From Acidimicrobiia bacterium (GTDB lineage Bacteria; Actinomycetota; Acidimicrobiia; Spongiisociales; ZC4RG35): a stretch of DNA of 32,862 bases. The notes beneath the pieces were generated by a model. The model searched no databases. It saw nothing but the letters and a program-made list of their open reading frames with translations, and had not been told where the DNA came from. Shown piece by piece: positions 17,533 to 24,696 of the stretch. The stretch covers positions 1-32,862 of the forward strand of contig WFOA01000127.1 in NCBI GenBank assembly GCA_015488325.1. Reading direction: 5' to 3'. Both the position numbers and the translations under genes were made by a program. Each line of letters begins with the position of its first letter. Within the stretch, counting starts at the first letter, position 1.

Positions 17533-18426
17533 ATGACGATGCGAGTCACCAACCGGATGATGGTCGAGTCGGCGGTGCGCCGGATGAGCGCGCGGCTCGC
17601 CTCCTTCGAACGGACCCAGAACGCCCTCGCCACCGGGAAGCGCATCCTCACCGCCTCCGACGACGTGGCGGGGATGAACCGGGCCCTGTCGGTCCGGGCG
17701 GGCCTGGCCGCCACCGCCCAGGCGAAGAGGAACGCCGACGACGGTGCCATGTGGGTGGAACTGGCCGACAGTCGTCTGGCGTCGGTCGTCGACGGTCTGC
17801 AGCGGGTACGGGAGCTGGCGGTCAGCGCACGGAACCCCGCGGCGAACGCCGACGCCCTCGAAGCCATCGCCAACGAGGTGGCGGAGCTGCGCGAGGTCTT
17901 CTTGTCGGCGGCGAACTCGCGCCACCGTGGTCGTCCCCTGTTCTCGGGGTTCGTCGCCGACGATCCCGTCGTCGACGTGGGCGGGACCTGGACCTATCAG
18001 GGCGACAACGGCCAGATCACCCGACGGGTCTCGGACACCGACGTCGTCACGATCAACGTGACCGCCGACGAGGTGTTCGGTTTCTCCGACGGGGAAGACC
18101 TGTTCGGGATCCTCGACGATCTCGAGACGAAGCTGCGAACCGGGGACCGGAACGGGATCGGGGCGTCGATCGACGCCCTCGACCGTGCGATGGGCCGTGT
18201 GCTCGAAGCGCGGAGCCGGCTGGGTGCGGCGGGCAGCCGGATCGAAGCGGCCCGTTTCCGGGCGGACGCCGAAGAGGTCACTCTCCGGGCTCAGCTGTCG
18301 TCGGTGGAGGACGTGGATCTGGCGGAGGCGGTGATGGAACTCCAGCTCCAGGAGGTCGCCTATCAGGCCGCCCAGGGGGCGTTGGCCAAGGCCCTTCAGC
18401 CGTCCCTGGCGGCGTTCCTCCGGTGA
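17533..18426 (+). CDS. flgL: Flagellar hook-associated protein 3
   Basis: Second junction protein between FlgK and the filament, flagellin-like at both ends. The 297-residue product has the N-terminal helix MRVTNRMMVESAVRRMSARL with the following QNALATGKRILTASDDVAG, matching the flagellin/FlgL family. The C-terminal helix (SSVEDVDLAEAVMELQLQEV, YQAAQGALAKALQPSLAAFL) completes the D0/D1 domains. The AANSRHRGRPLFSG segment is typical of FlgL rather than flagellin. It follows flgK closely and lies 31 bases before fliW, so all five genes flgN to csrA appear to be one transcript. Confidence 0.94.
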   Translation: MTMRVTNRMMVESAVRRMSARLASFERTQNALATGKRILTASDDVAGMNRALSVRAGLAATAQAKRNADDGAMWVELADSRLASVVDGLQRVRELAVSARNPAANADALEAIANEVAELREVFLSAANSRHRGRPLFSGFVADDPVVDVGGTWTYQGDNGQITRRVSDTDVVTINVTADEVFGFSDGEDLFGILDDLETKLRTGDRNGIGASIDALDRAMGRVLEARSRLGAAGSRIEAARFRADAEEVTLRAQLSSVEDVDLAEAVMELQLQEVAYQAAQGALAKALQPSLAAFLR

Positions 18427-18457
18427 TCGGCCTACGCCGGGTACCCTTCGGACAGCC

Positions 18458-18859
18458 ATGACCGACCCTGAGCCGCAAGTCATCGTCTTCGAAGAGGGGA
18501 TCCCCGGGTTCCCCGACGTGCGACGATTCGTGCTCACCGACATCGTTCCGGACGGGATCTTCCAGGTGCTGCAGTGTCTCGACGACCCGGCGGTGTCGCT
18601 GGTGGTGGCCGTTCCGTGGCTCTTCTTCCCCGACTACGCCCCCGAGCTGACCGAGCTGGATCAGGCCGGACTGGAGCTGGAGAGGGAAGAGGACGCCGTG
18701 GTGTTCTGCTCGGTCACGATCGATCCCGACAGCCACACCGCCACGATGAACCTGCTGGGTCCGTTCATCGTCAACGTGCGGACGCTGAAGGGCCGCCAGG
18801 TCGTCCTCACGGACTCCGACCATCCCCTGCGGGCACCGTTGCCCCTGGCGGTGATCTGA
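18458..18859 (+). CDS. fliW: FliW, flagellar assembly factor and CsrA antagonist
   Basis: 133-residue FliW-family protein with the typical start [19 protein letters not shown], the middle [19 protein letters not shown], and the end [22 protein letters not shown]. In Bacillus and Campylobacter FliW binds either flagellin or CsrA, so that free flagellin releases CsrA repression. That partner-switch is established for the family. Here the stop overlaps the csrA start (TGATG), so the antagonist and its target are made together. Usual family length. Confidence 0.94.
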   Translation: MTDPEPQVIVFEEGIPGFPDVRRFVLTDIVPDGIFQVLQCLDDPAVSLVVAVPWLFFPDYAPELTELDQAGLELEREEDAVVFCSVTIDPDSHTATMNLLGPFIVNVRTLKGRQVVLTDSDHPLRAPLPLAVI

Positions 18860-19137
18860 TGCTGGTGCTCACCCGCAAGGCCGGTGAGTCGATCGTCATC
18901 GGCAACGACGTCGTCATCACCGTGCTGGAGGTCCGCGGCGGCCAGATCCGGATCGGGATCGACGCCCCCCGCGACATCGCCGTCCACCGGGCCGAGATCT
19001 ACCGGCAGGTGATGGAGGCGAACCAGGCGGCCGTCCGGTCGGAGCGTGACTCGCCGATCCTCAAGACCACCGCCGAGTCGTTGACACGGCTGCGTTCTCA
19101 GCCGGACAGCCGGCGGGGAGACCCGGACGCGTCGTAG
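18859..19137 (+). CDS. csrA: CsrA translational regulator
   Basis: RNA-binding regulator that recognises GGA in hairpin loops, usually blocking ribosome binding. Residues 1-50 are a canonical Csr[16 protein letters not shown] with Leu4 and Arg6, then [10 protein letters not shown] with Arg44. These are the RNA-contacting positions known from family studies. At 92 residues it is longer than E. coli CsrA (61) by a polar C-terminal tail, in the region where FliW contacts Bacillus CsrA. The last 40 bases overlap, on the opposite strand, the 3' end of the second flgN-like gene. A GGA-rich leader precedes fliA about 600 bases downstream, a plausible target. Confidence 0.95.
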   Translation: MLVLTRKAGESIVIGNDVVITVLEVRGGQIRIGIDAPRDIAVHRAEIYRQVMEANQAAVRSERDSPILKTTAESLTRLRSQPDSRRGDPDAS

Positions 19138-19571
19138 CCGTCGGCGTCGATCGCGGCCATCATGCGGGCGACGAGCTCCCGCTGGGCGCCTGCTTCGGCG
19201 TGACCGATCTCCCGCAGGCGTTCGATCTCACCCAAGAGGTCGGACATCGCGGTCCGGAGGTCTTCGAGCTTTACGGCGACGTCGGCGGGGGCGACACCGA
19301 GGAGGTCCTCGATCGTCGGTTCGGTGTCGGCTCCGTCCGCCAGGACCTCGACGACCGCCGCCCGCACGACTTCGGTGGCTGCCAGCTCCCCGGCGATCGC
19401 CTCGACTTCGTCGACGGCGCTCGGTACGAACCGATGCTCCCCGGCGGCGATGAGGAGGGTGGCCTGCGCCTGCCGGTAGAGGATCTGTTCGAGGAGTCGC
19501 CGTTCGTAGTTGAGGATCGAGACGAGCCCGCCGAAGTCGGGGGCGATGAGCGCGGTGGCGTGATCGAACAT
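19098..19571 (-). CDS. FlgN-like protein (copy 2), convergent with csrA
   Basis: 157-residue, mainly helical acidic protein. Its N-terminal core, [20 protein letters not shown] then [20 protein letters not shown], matches the same region of the flgN product at 15647-16159 (ERRLLEQLLFKLVEARLILA, ADEARFVGQAMAEVET). The two are therefore paralogues. The C-terminal half is another helix pair ending in a polar tail. Probable roles are a chaperone for a different export substrate or a divergent FlgN. It is monocistronic, and its 3' end overlaps csrA by 40 bases. An AGGA ribosome site lies five bases before ATG 19571, and a possible sigma-28-like box sits immediately upstream. Confidence 0.7.
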   Translation of the reverse strand: MFDHATALIAPDFGGLVSILNYERRLLEQILYRQAQATLLIAAGEHRFVPSAVDEVEAIAGELAATEVVRAAVVEVLADGADTEPTIEDLLGVAPADVAVKLEDLRTAMSDLLGEIERLREIGHAEAGAQRELVARMMAAIDADGYDASGSPRRLSG

Positions 19572-19578
19572 GGCGTTC

Positions 19579-19606
19579 CTGTCGGCCGACGGCGGGCGAA
19601 GTTGCG
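19579..19606 (-). promoter_or_regulatory. Possible sigma-28-type box upstream of flgN-like copy 2
   Basis: On the minus strand GCCGACAG (complement of 19579-19586) resembles the sigma-28 -10 consensus GCCGATAA at six of eight positions. A GCAAC element lies about 16 bases further upstream. The surrounding 12 bases TCGGCCGACAGG are identical to a stretch upstream of the HDOD gene. The element is so close to the ATG that it partly coincides with the AGGA ribosome site, which weakens the call. Confidence 0.3.
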
Positions 19607-19711
19607 TGGTTCGAAGTCGTGGGTCGACGGGTCGGAACCATCTCCCGTCGGCAGGACAGCGGCACGGTCAAGGACTTTTCCGGTGAGGGGAGGGACTATT
19701 TCTGAATGACA

Positions 19712-19741
19712 CTCAAGGATTGGTGCTCTCCGTTCCGATGC
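19712..19741 (+). promoter_or_regulatory. Candidate sigma-28-like promoter for fliA
   Basis: CTCAAGG (19712-19718) and CCGATGC (19735-19741) resemble actinobacterial/Bacillus sigma-28 elements (TCA or TAAA, then CCGAT), with an 18-base spacer from TCA to the T before CCGAT. A second TCAAGGA copy sits 44 bases upstream (19669). If real, fliA would be partly autoregulated. The -10 box lacks the final ATAA, so confidence is limited. Confidence 0.35.
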
Positions 19742-19750
19742 TCATGGTGC

Positions 19751-19792
19751 GTCCCGGGAGCGGGATGGGACACGACGAGTCTTGGGAGTGGA
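19751..19792 (+). promoter_or_regulatory. GGA-rich hairpin leader of fliA, candidate CsrA target
   Basis: GTCCC (19751-19755) pairs with GGGAC (19767-19771), placing two GGA triplets in an 11-base loop (at 19757 and 19763). Further GGA triplets occur at 19768, at 19785 within the GGGAG ribosome site, and at 19790 just before ATG 19794. Several GGA motifs, one in a loop and one on the ribosome site, is the usual layout of CsrA-repressed leaders. Confidence 0.4.
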
Positions 19793-19793
19793 A

Positions 19794-20654
19794 ATGGCGC
19801 CGATGAGCACCGAAGAGCAGAACCGGCTGGTGGCCGAGACGCTCGACCTTGTCGGACACATCGTCGCCGAGGTGTCGGTCCGGTATCCCCGGCACGTCGA
19901 CCGGTCGGAGCTGTGGAACGCCGGCGCCCTCGGTCTGGTGGAGGCGTCCCGGCGGTACGACCCCGACTCGGGGATCCCCTTCGCCCGCTACGCGGCGATT
20001 CGAATCCGAGGCGCCATCATCGACTCGACCCGCACCCGTGACTGGGCCAGCAGGTCCGTGCGCCGCCGGTTGCGTGAGATCAACCAGGCGACGGCGATGC
20101 TGGAAGAGCAGCACGGTCAGGCACCGAACAGCGAAGAGCTGGCAGAGTTCCTCGGCATCACGGTCGAAGAGCTCGTCCGTCGTCAAGCCCAGGCGTCGGT
20201 GAGCACGCTGCTGCATCTCGACCAGCCGGCCGAGGGCGACGACATTCCCCTCGTCGACCGTGTCCAGGAGAGCTCGGCCGAGGTGCTCCCTGAGACGGCA
20301 TTCGAGGAGCGTGAGCTCCGAGGAAACCTGGTCGAGGCCGTGAGGAACCTCCCTCCCATCCAGGCCGAGGTCATCAGCCGCTACTACCTCGAGGGCGAAC
20401 TCCTCCAGGACATCGCCGATGACCTCGGCCTGACCGAGGCCCGGGTCTCCCAGATCCGTTCTGAGGCGCTGGCGTCGATGCGGAGCTTCTTCGCCACCCA
20501 GTACGAGGGTGTGGAGGCGACCCCGGAGAGTACCCCCGGGAAGCGTGCCCGGGCCGCCTACCTGGAGCGGATGGCCGCCACCGACTGGCGTACCCGGATC
20601 GAGGCAGCCGACGAACGCGGCGAGGTGGCGGGCCGGAACTACGCGGCTCGCTGA
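19794..20654 (+). CDS. fliA: Flagellar RNA polymerase sigma-28 factor
   Basis: Directs transcription of late flagellar and motility genes. The 286-residue product has region 2 at about 35-92 (RSELWNAGALGLVEASRRYD, IPFARYAAIRIRGAIIDSTR, DWASRSVRRR), region 3 at about 93-160 (NSEELAEFLGITVEELVRR), and region 4 at about 175-231 (LPPIQAEVISRYYLEGELLQ, LTEARVSQIRSEALASMR). The pattern is that of FliA/SigD, not SigB. It carries about 55 extra residues after region 4 compared with E. coli FliA (239 aa), of unknown use. ATG 19794 has GGGAG five bases upstream; in-frame TTG 19782 and ATG 19803 are alternatives. No flgM anti-sigma gene is seen nearby. Confidence 0.92.
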   Translation: MAPMSTEEQNRLVAETLDLVGHIVAEVSVRYPRHVDRSELWNAGALGLVEASRRYDPDSGIPFARYAAIRIRGAIIDSTRTRDWASRSVRRRLREINQATAMLEEQHGQAPNSEELAEFLGITVEELVRRQAQASVSTLLHLDQPAEGDDIPLVDRVQESSAEVLPETAFEERELRGNLVEAVRNLPPIQAEVISRYYLEGELLQDIADDLGLTEARVSQIRSEALASMRSFFATQYEGVEATPESTPGKRARAAYLERMAATDWRTRIEAADERGEVAGRNYAAR

Positions 20655-20659
20655 CTCCT

Positions 20660-20685
20660 TCATCCTCGGGTCGCTCGGCCGACAG
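20660..20685 (+). promoter_or_regulatory. Candidate sigma-28-type promoter for the HDOD gene
   Basis: TCA at 20660-20662 and GCCGACAG at 20678-20685 are separated by 15 bases. The second element matches GCCGATAA at six of eight positions. A start point near 20692 would leave a 20-base leader containing the GAGGAG ribosome site. The spacing is one base short of the commonly described range, so this is tentative. Confidence 0.3.
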
Positions 20686-20711
20686 GTCCCCCGAAGCGTC
20701 ACCGAGGAGCG

Positions 20712-21512
20712 ATGTACGACGTAGCGGCCCGAAAGATCCAGCTGTGGAACGCGGCGATGTCCGCCGACCCGGACCTGTACGAGGTCGCCGCCCGGGTCTC
20801 CACCATCCCCGACACCGCGACCGCCGTGCTGCGGTTCGCCAACTCCGCCTACATCGGCGCCGTCTACCCGGTCGGCACCGTGCTGGAGGCGGTCATCCGG
20901 GTGGGTTCACGGTCGGTGGGTGCCCTGGCCATGGCGTCGCTCAACCGTGACCTGGTCGACACCTGGGGCGCTCCGGAGCTGTGGGAGGCCTCGCTGGTGG
21001 TGGGTCGGGCCGCCAAGCTGATCGGACGGCTGCTGGGGTTCGGCCGTTCGGAGAACGAGCACCTGTTCGTTGCGGGGCTGTTCTCCTGCGCCGGATCGGC
21101 GGGCCTGCTCATGAAGGACGAAGGCTATCTCGACTGGCGTCGCCGGCAGTGGATGAAGGGCGCCTCCGACGCCCAGATGCTCGAGCGTGAGCGGATGGTC
21201 TACGGATCCAACCACGTCGAGATGGCTACCGGGCTGCTTCGGGAATGGAACCTGCCCGACGCCATCGTGCGGGCGGTCGCCGCCCACCATTCACCCCACG
21301 AAGACACCGAGAAGGCGTTGTGGGCGGCCATGATGGTGCTGCCGGTCGATTCCCCGAGCCGATGCCTCGACCTCCCCTTCAAGAACGCCATGCGGGCGTT
21401 GGGTCTGGAAGAGCATCGCGAGTTCGTCGAGACGGAGGCGAGGCTCTTCGCCGACGTCACGGTGGACGCCTTCACGGCGGAGCCTGCGCTGCGGGCGGTC
21501 GGGGAGGCGTGA
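20712..21512 (+). CDS. HDOD-domain signalling protein
   Basis: 266 residues matching the HDOD output/signalling domain. It starts with a helical region containing VAARVSTIPDTATAVLRFAN and SAYIG, then TVLEAVIRVGSRSVGALAMAS, WEASLVVGRAAKLIGRLLG, the HLFVAGLFSCAGSAGLLM block, and AIVRAVAAHHSPHE near 200. HDOD domains are degenerate HD phosphohydrolase folds without activity. Consistently, the position where HD enzymes carry the His-Asp pair reads FSCAG. Such proteins take part in signal transduction and motility in many bacteria, but the ligand is unknown. It lies 57 bases after fliA on the same strand and ends at a hairpin, so it closes this transcription unit. Confidence 0.8.
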   Translation: MYDVAARKIQLWNAAMSADPDLYEVAARVSTIPDTATAVLRFANSAYIGAVYPVGTVLEAVIRVGSRSVGALAMASLNRDLVDTWGAPELWEASLVVGRAAKLIGRLLGFGRSENEHLFVAGLFSCAGSAGLLMKDEGYLDWRRRQWMKGASDAQMLERERMVYGSNHVEMATGLLREWNLPDAIVRAVAAHHSPHEDTEKALWAAMMVLPVDSPSRCLDLPFKNAMRALGLEEHREFVETEARLFADVTVDAFTAEPALRAVGEA

Positions 21513-21514
21513 CC

Positions 21515-21540
21515 GGGAGGCTCCGAGGCGGAGCTCTCCC
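21515..21540. terminator. Hairpin terminator between convergent HDOD and flagellar export operon
   Basis: GGGAGGCTCC (21515-21524) pairs with GGAGC-CTCCC (21530-21540, one bulged T) around a five-base loop. This gives 10 pairs immediately after the HDOD stop and before the end of the opposing operon. No T-run. Confidence 0.65.
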
Positions 21541-21555
21541 ACCGTGTCACGGGGC

Positions 21556-21783
21556 TCAGGCGTCGCCGTCGGATTCGTCGGCGTCGGCGGGCACCAGAAC
21601 CGGGGTGGGGAAGAACGATCTGATGGTCCGGCGCAGGATCACCACGCCGAGGAACAGCCATCCCGCCCGGGAGGCGGCGTCGAGGGCGGTGATCTCGGAC
21701 GTTGCGAGCTTGTAGGCGATCGGGGCCAGCGCGATCAGGCCGATGACCGCCACGATGCGGGCGAGGACCGGTCCGGCGTTCAT
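21556..21783 (-). CDS. Small two-helix membrane protein, last gene of the flagellar operon
   Basis: 75 residues with two hydrophobic helices (about 6-25, VLARIVAVIGLIALAPIAYK; about 39-52, ASRAGWLFLGVVILRR) and a short acidic tail (DADESDGDA). The start overlaps the stop of the FlhF-like gene by four bases (ATGA), so it is part of the motA-flhA transcript. I recognise no family. Position suggests an accessory role at the flagellar base or membrane, without direct evidence. Confidence 0.6.
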   Translation of the reverse strand: MNAGPVLARIVAVIGLIALAPIAYKLATSEITALDAASRAGWLFLGVVILRRTIRSFFPTPVLVPADADESDGDA

Positions 21784-22658
21784 GGCCGCTCCAGCAACTC
21801 ACGGACCGCCCACGCCGCGTCCAGCGCCGTGACCCGGTGGGCCGGCGCACCGAAGCGCGAGCTCATGCCGTACGCGAGGGTGGCACCTGTCAGGTGGGCG
21901 ACCCGGATCGCCCCGACCGCACCCCGCTCCGACACCCACGAGACGAGGGTGGGTGTCTCGGTCAGGGCGGTGGGGGCGCCTTCGTCTCCGACCACCAGGT
22001 GGACCCAGTCTCCCGACGGCCCGGCGCCGAGGGCGGCGGCGAGCCGGTCGGCCCGCGGTCCGGTCATCCGTCCCCGGCCGGGTGGGATCGGTCCGCACAG
22101 GGGTGCCAAGGCCCGGGCGAGGGCGGAGAGGTGGGCGAGGTCGTCGGCCGGGTCCAGGCCCGCGAGCGCTTCGAGGTAGGAGGGGGGGAGGCCCACTTCC
22201 AGCAGTCGGCCCACATCCCAGTGGACACCGGGGACGGCCTCGGATGGCACCGACGGTCCGGCGGCGGTGCGGGGTGGGGTCTCGACGGCCACGCCGGCCC
22301 TGGCGCCCGCAGCCGGAGCCGCTGCGGGTTCGGCTCCCGAGACCAGGGTGCGCCCCAGGACTTCGGCGAAGCTCGCCTGCTCGGCGGCGGCGAGCATCCG
22401 CTCCAGGGTGTGGTCGACGCCTCCAGACGGTGAGACGACGTCGTCGTCCCCGTCGCCGGGGGTGGCTTCGGTGTCCGGTCCGGCCGGGTCGCGGTCCGCT
22501 ACCGCCACCACCTCGACGACCTCCCGGGCGAAGAATCCGGCGATTCCGCCCCGACGGACCCGGTCGGCGCGGACGATCCGCGCCGCCGGACCCAGGCGGG
22601 CGGCGACCTCGGCGAGGGCGTCTTCGACGGTGTCGGCTTCGATGGTGATCTCAGACAT
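21780..22658 (-). CDS. FlhF-like protein lacking a visible SRP-type GTPase P-loop
   Basis: 292 residues directly after flhA, where flhF normally lies. The N-terminus, EDALAEVAARLGPAARIVRA then DRVRRGGIAGFFAREVVEVV, follows the FlhF B-domain pattern. It is followed by an Ala/Pro/Gly-rich linker (about 60-150) and a helical part (LEVGLPPSYLEALAGLDPAD). In true FlhF the G domain begins with a Gly-rich GKT P-loop; none is found here. The last 90 residues (WVHLVVGDEGAPTALTETPT, AYGMSSRFGAPAHRVTALDA) may be a decayed remnant of that domain. GTP-driven placement of flagella is therefore not expected. Start ATG 22658 overlaps the flhA stop by eight bases. Confidence 0.6.
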   Translation of the reverse strand: MSEITIEADTVEDALAEVAARLGPAARIVRADRVRRGGIAGFFAREVVEVVAVADRDPAGPDTEATPGDGDDDVVSPSGGVDHTLERMLAAAEQASFAEVLGRTLVSGAEPAAAPAAGARAGVAVETPPRTAAGPSVPSEAVPGVHWDVGRLLEVGLPPSYLEALAGLDPADDLAHLSALARALAPLCGPIPPGRGRMTGPRADRLAAALGAGPSGDWVHLVVGDEGAPTALTETPTLVSWVSERGAVGAIRVAHLTGATLAYGMSSRFGAPAHRVTALDAAWAVRELLERP

Positions 22659-24696
22659 TGGCGGGTTCTCCTTGCTCGATCACTCCGAGGGGGGTGAGCT
22701 CCACGTGGCTCGGCAGCTCCGGGTAGGCGACGACGGGAATGTCGACTCCCAGGGAGGTGAGGGTTCGGTGCAGGGGCTTGCGGAGGGCCTGACTGCAGAC
22801 GATGGCGACGGGTCGCCCGGCGGCGGCGGTCAGGGCCCGGGTGGCGTCGTCTCGGAGCCGCTCCATCTGTTGAGGGTCGAGGACGAGGTGGGTCTGGCCG
22901 TCCACTTCCCGCAACGCCTCGTGGAAGGCGGCTTCGAGGGCCGGTTCCAGGGTAACCACCGCCAGTTTCCCCTCCGGTGCCAGTTTGGCGACGATGGTGG
23001 ATCCCAAAGCCACCCGGGCGGCTCTGACGAGCTGCTCCACCGATTTGGTCTCCACGGCTTTGGCGGAGACGGCCTCGACGATCCTGCCGATGTCCCGGAT
23101 CGACACCCCGTCTTCGAGCAACCCCCGCAGCACGGCGTGGAGTGTGGACAGGGGCAGCGTCTCGGTGCCGACTTCGCCGGCCAGGATCGGTTCGTCGTAG
23201 CGGAGCCCTTCGACGAGGAGCTGGGTGTCCTGGCGGGTGAGGAGGTCGGCGGCGTGGGATCGGACCACCTCGGCGAGGTGCGTGATCACGGCCGACGACC
23301 GGTCGACGACCGTCGCGCCGGTCGCCGCCGCCGCCGTCTTCGCCGATTCGGGAACCCAGTAGGCCTCCAGGCCGAACACCGGCTCGACCACCTTCTGTCC
23401 ACCCATGGCCTCCAGTTCTGCTCCGTCGCCGACGGGCAGGGCGAGGACGTGGTCCCGGGGGGCGATCCCCCGGCCGACCTCGGTGCCCCGCAGCAGGATC
23501 CGGTAGGTCGCTTCGGGGAGCGCCGCGTCGTCGCGTGCTCGGAGGAGGGGGATGACGATGCCGAGCTCTTCGGCGATCTGACGGCGGAGCGCGCGGACCC
23601 GTTCCATGAGGTCACCACCACGGGCCGGGTCGATGAGGTCGAGGATGTCGTGGGCCAGGTACAGCTCGATCGGCTCGACCCGCATCTGGCCGATGAGCGC
23701 CTCCGGGTCGTCGGGGTTGGCTCGGATCTCCGGGATGGTCTCGGTTTCGTCTTCGGCCTCCCGGTCGGTCCCGCCGCCACGAGACCCGAGGAGCGCCAGG
23801 ATGGCGGCGAGGGCGAAAAATGGCAGTTTGGGCAGCCCCGGCAGCAGCCCCATCCCGCCGATGACGACCGCCCCGATCCGCAGGGCGTGGGTGTTGCCGA
23901 AGACCTGGGAGGTGAGCTCGGAGCCCATCGAGCCTTCAGACCCGACCCGGGTGATGAGCAGACCGGTGGCGATGGAGATCAACAGGGCGGGGATCTGGGA
24001 GACGAGACCGTCACCGACCGAGAGCCGACTGTAGGTGTCGATCGCCTCCCCGACGTCGAGTCCCTTCGTCCCGATACCGATGGCGAGACCCCCGACGAGG
24101 TTGATCCCGGTGATGATGATGCCGGCGATGGCGTCGCCTTTGACGAACTTGGAGGCACCGTCCATCGCCCCGTAGAAGTCGGCTTCCTTCGAGATGCGCT
24201 TGCGGAGGTCGCGGGCCTGCTCTTCGTTGATGAGTCCGGCCCCGAGGTCGGCGTCGATCGCCATCTGCTTTCCGGGCATGGCGTCGAGGGTGAACCGGGC
24301 GGCGACTTCGGCGACCCGGCCCGCCCCGTTGGTGATGACGACGAACTGGATGACGACCAGGATCAGGAACACCACCAGGCCGACGACCACCGAGCCGCCG
24401 ATGACGAACCCGCCGAAGGTGTCGATGACCTTCCCGGCGTAGCCTTCGAGGAGGATCAGGCGGGTGGAGGAGACGTTGAGGGCGAGCCGGGTGAGGGTGG
24501 CGACGAGCAGCAGCGACGGGAAGACGGAGAACTCCAGCGAGTCCTTCAGCACCATCGCCCCCAGCAGGGCCAGCACCGAGAAGGTGATGTTGGCGGCGAG
24601 GAGGATGTCGAGCAGCATCGGCGACATCGGCACCACCATCATCAACACCACGCTCACCAGCGCGAGGGGAGCGAGGACCTGGGCCTTCGATCTCAT
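22651..24696 (-). CDS. flhA: Flagellar export gate protein FlhA
   Basis: Central component of the type III export gate; couples export to the proton gradient and docks chaperone-substrate complexes. The 681-residue product has an N-terminal membrane half with about eight helices (VLAPLALVSVVLMMVVPMSP, LDILLAANITFSVLALLGAM). It contains the FHIPEP-family signature EFSVFPSLLLVATLTRLALN at 55-74 and the FMDGASKFVKGDAIAGI-type loop (reads YGAMDGASKFVKGDAIAG). The cytoplasmic C-terminal domain starts around 320. Length and order are normal. ATG 24696 is chosen as the start of the first membrane helix; it overlaps the flhB end by four bases. Confidence 0.96.
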   Translation of the reverse strand: MRSKAQVLAPLALVSVVLMMVVPMSPMLLDILLAANITFSVLALLGAMVLKDSLEFSVFPSLLLVATLTRLALNVSSTRLILLEGYAGKVIDTFGGFVIGGSVVVGLVVFLILVVIQFVVITNGAGRVAEVAARFTLDAMPGKQMAIDADLGAGLINEEQARDLRKRISKEADFYGAMDGASKFVKGDAIAGIIITGINLVGGLAIGIGTKGLDVGEAIDTYSRLSVGDGLVSQIPALLISIATGLLITRVGSEGSMGSELTSQVFGNTHALRIGAVVIGGMGLLPGLPKLPFFALAAILALLGSRGGGTDREAEDETETIPEIRANPDDPEALIGQMRVEPIELYLAHDILDLIDPARGGDLMERVRALRRQIAEELGIVIPLLRARDDAALPEATYRILLRGTEVGRGIAPRDHVLALPVGDGAELEAMGGQKVVEPVFGLEAYWVPESAKTAAAATGATVVDRSSAVITHLAEVVRSHAADLLTRQDTQLLVEGLRYDEPILAGEVGTETLPLSTLHAVLRGLLEDGVSIRDIGRIVEAVSAKAVETKSVEQLVRAARVALGSTIVAKLAPEGKLAVVTLEPALEAAFHEALREVDGQTHLVLDPQQMERLRDDATRALTAAAGRPVAIVCSQALRKPLHRTLTSLGVDIPVVAYPELPSHVELTPLGVIEQGEPANV

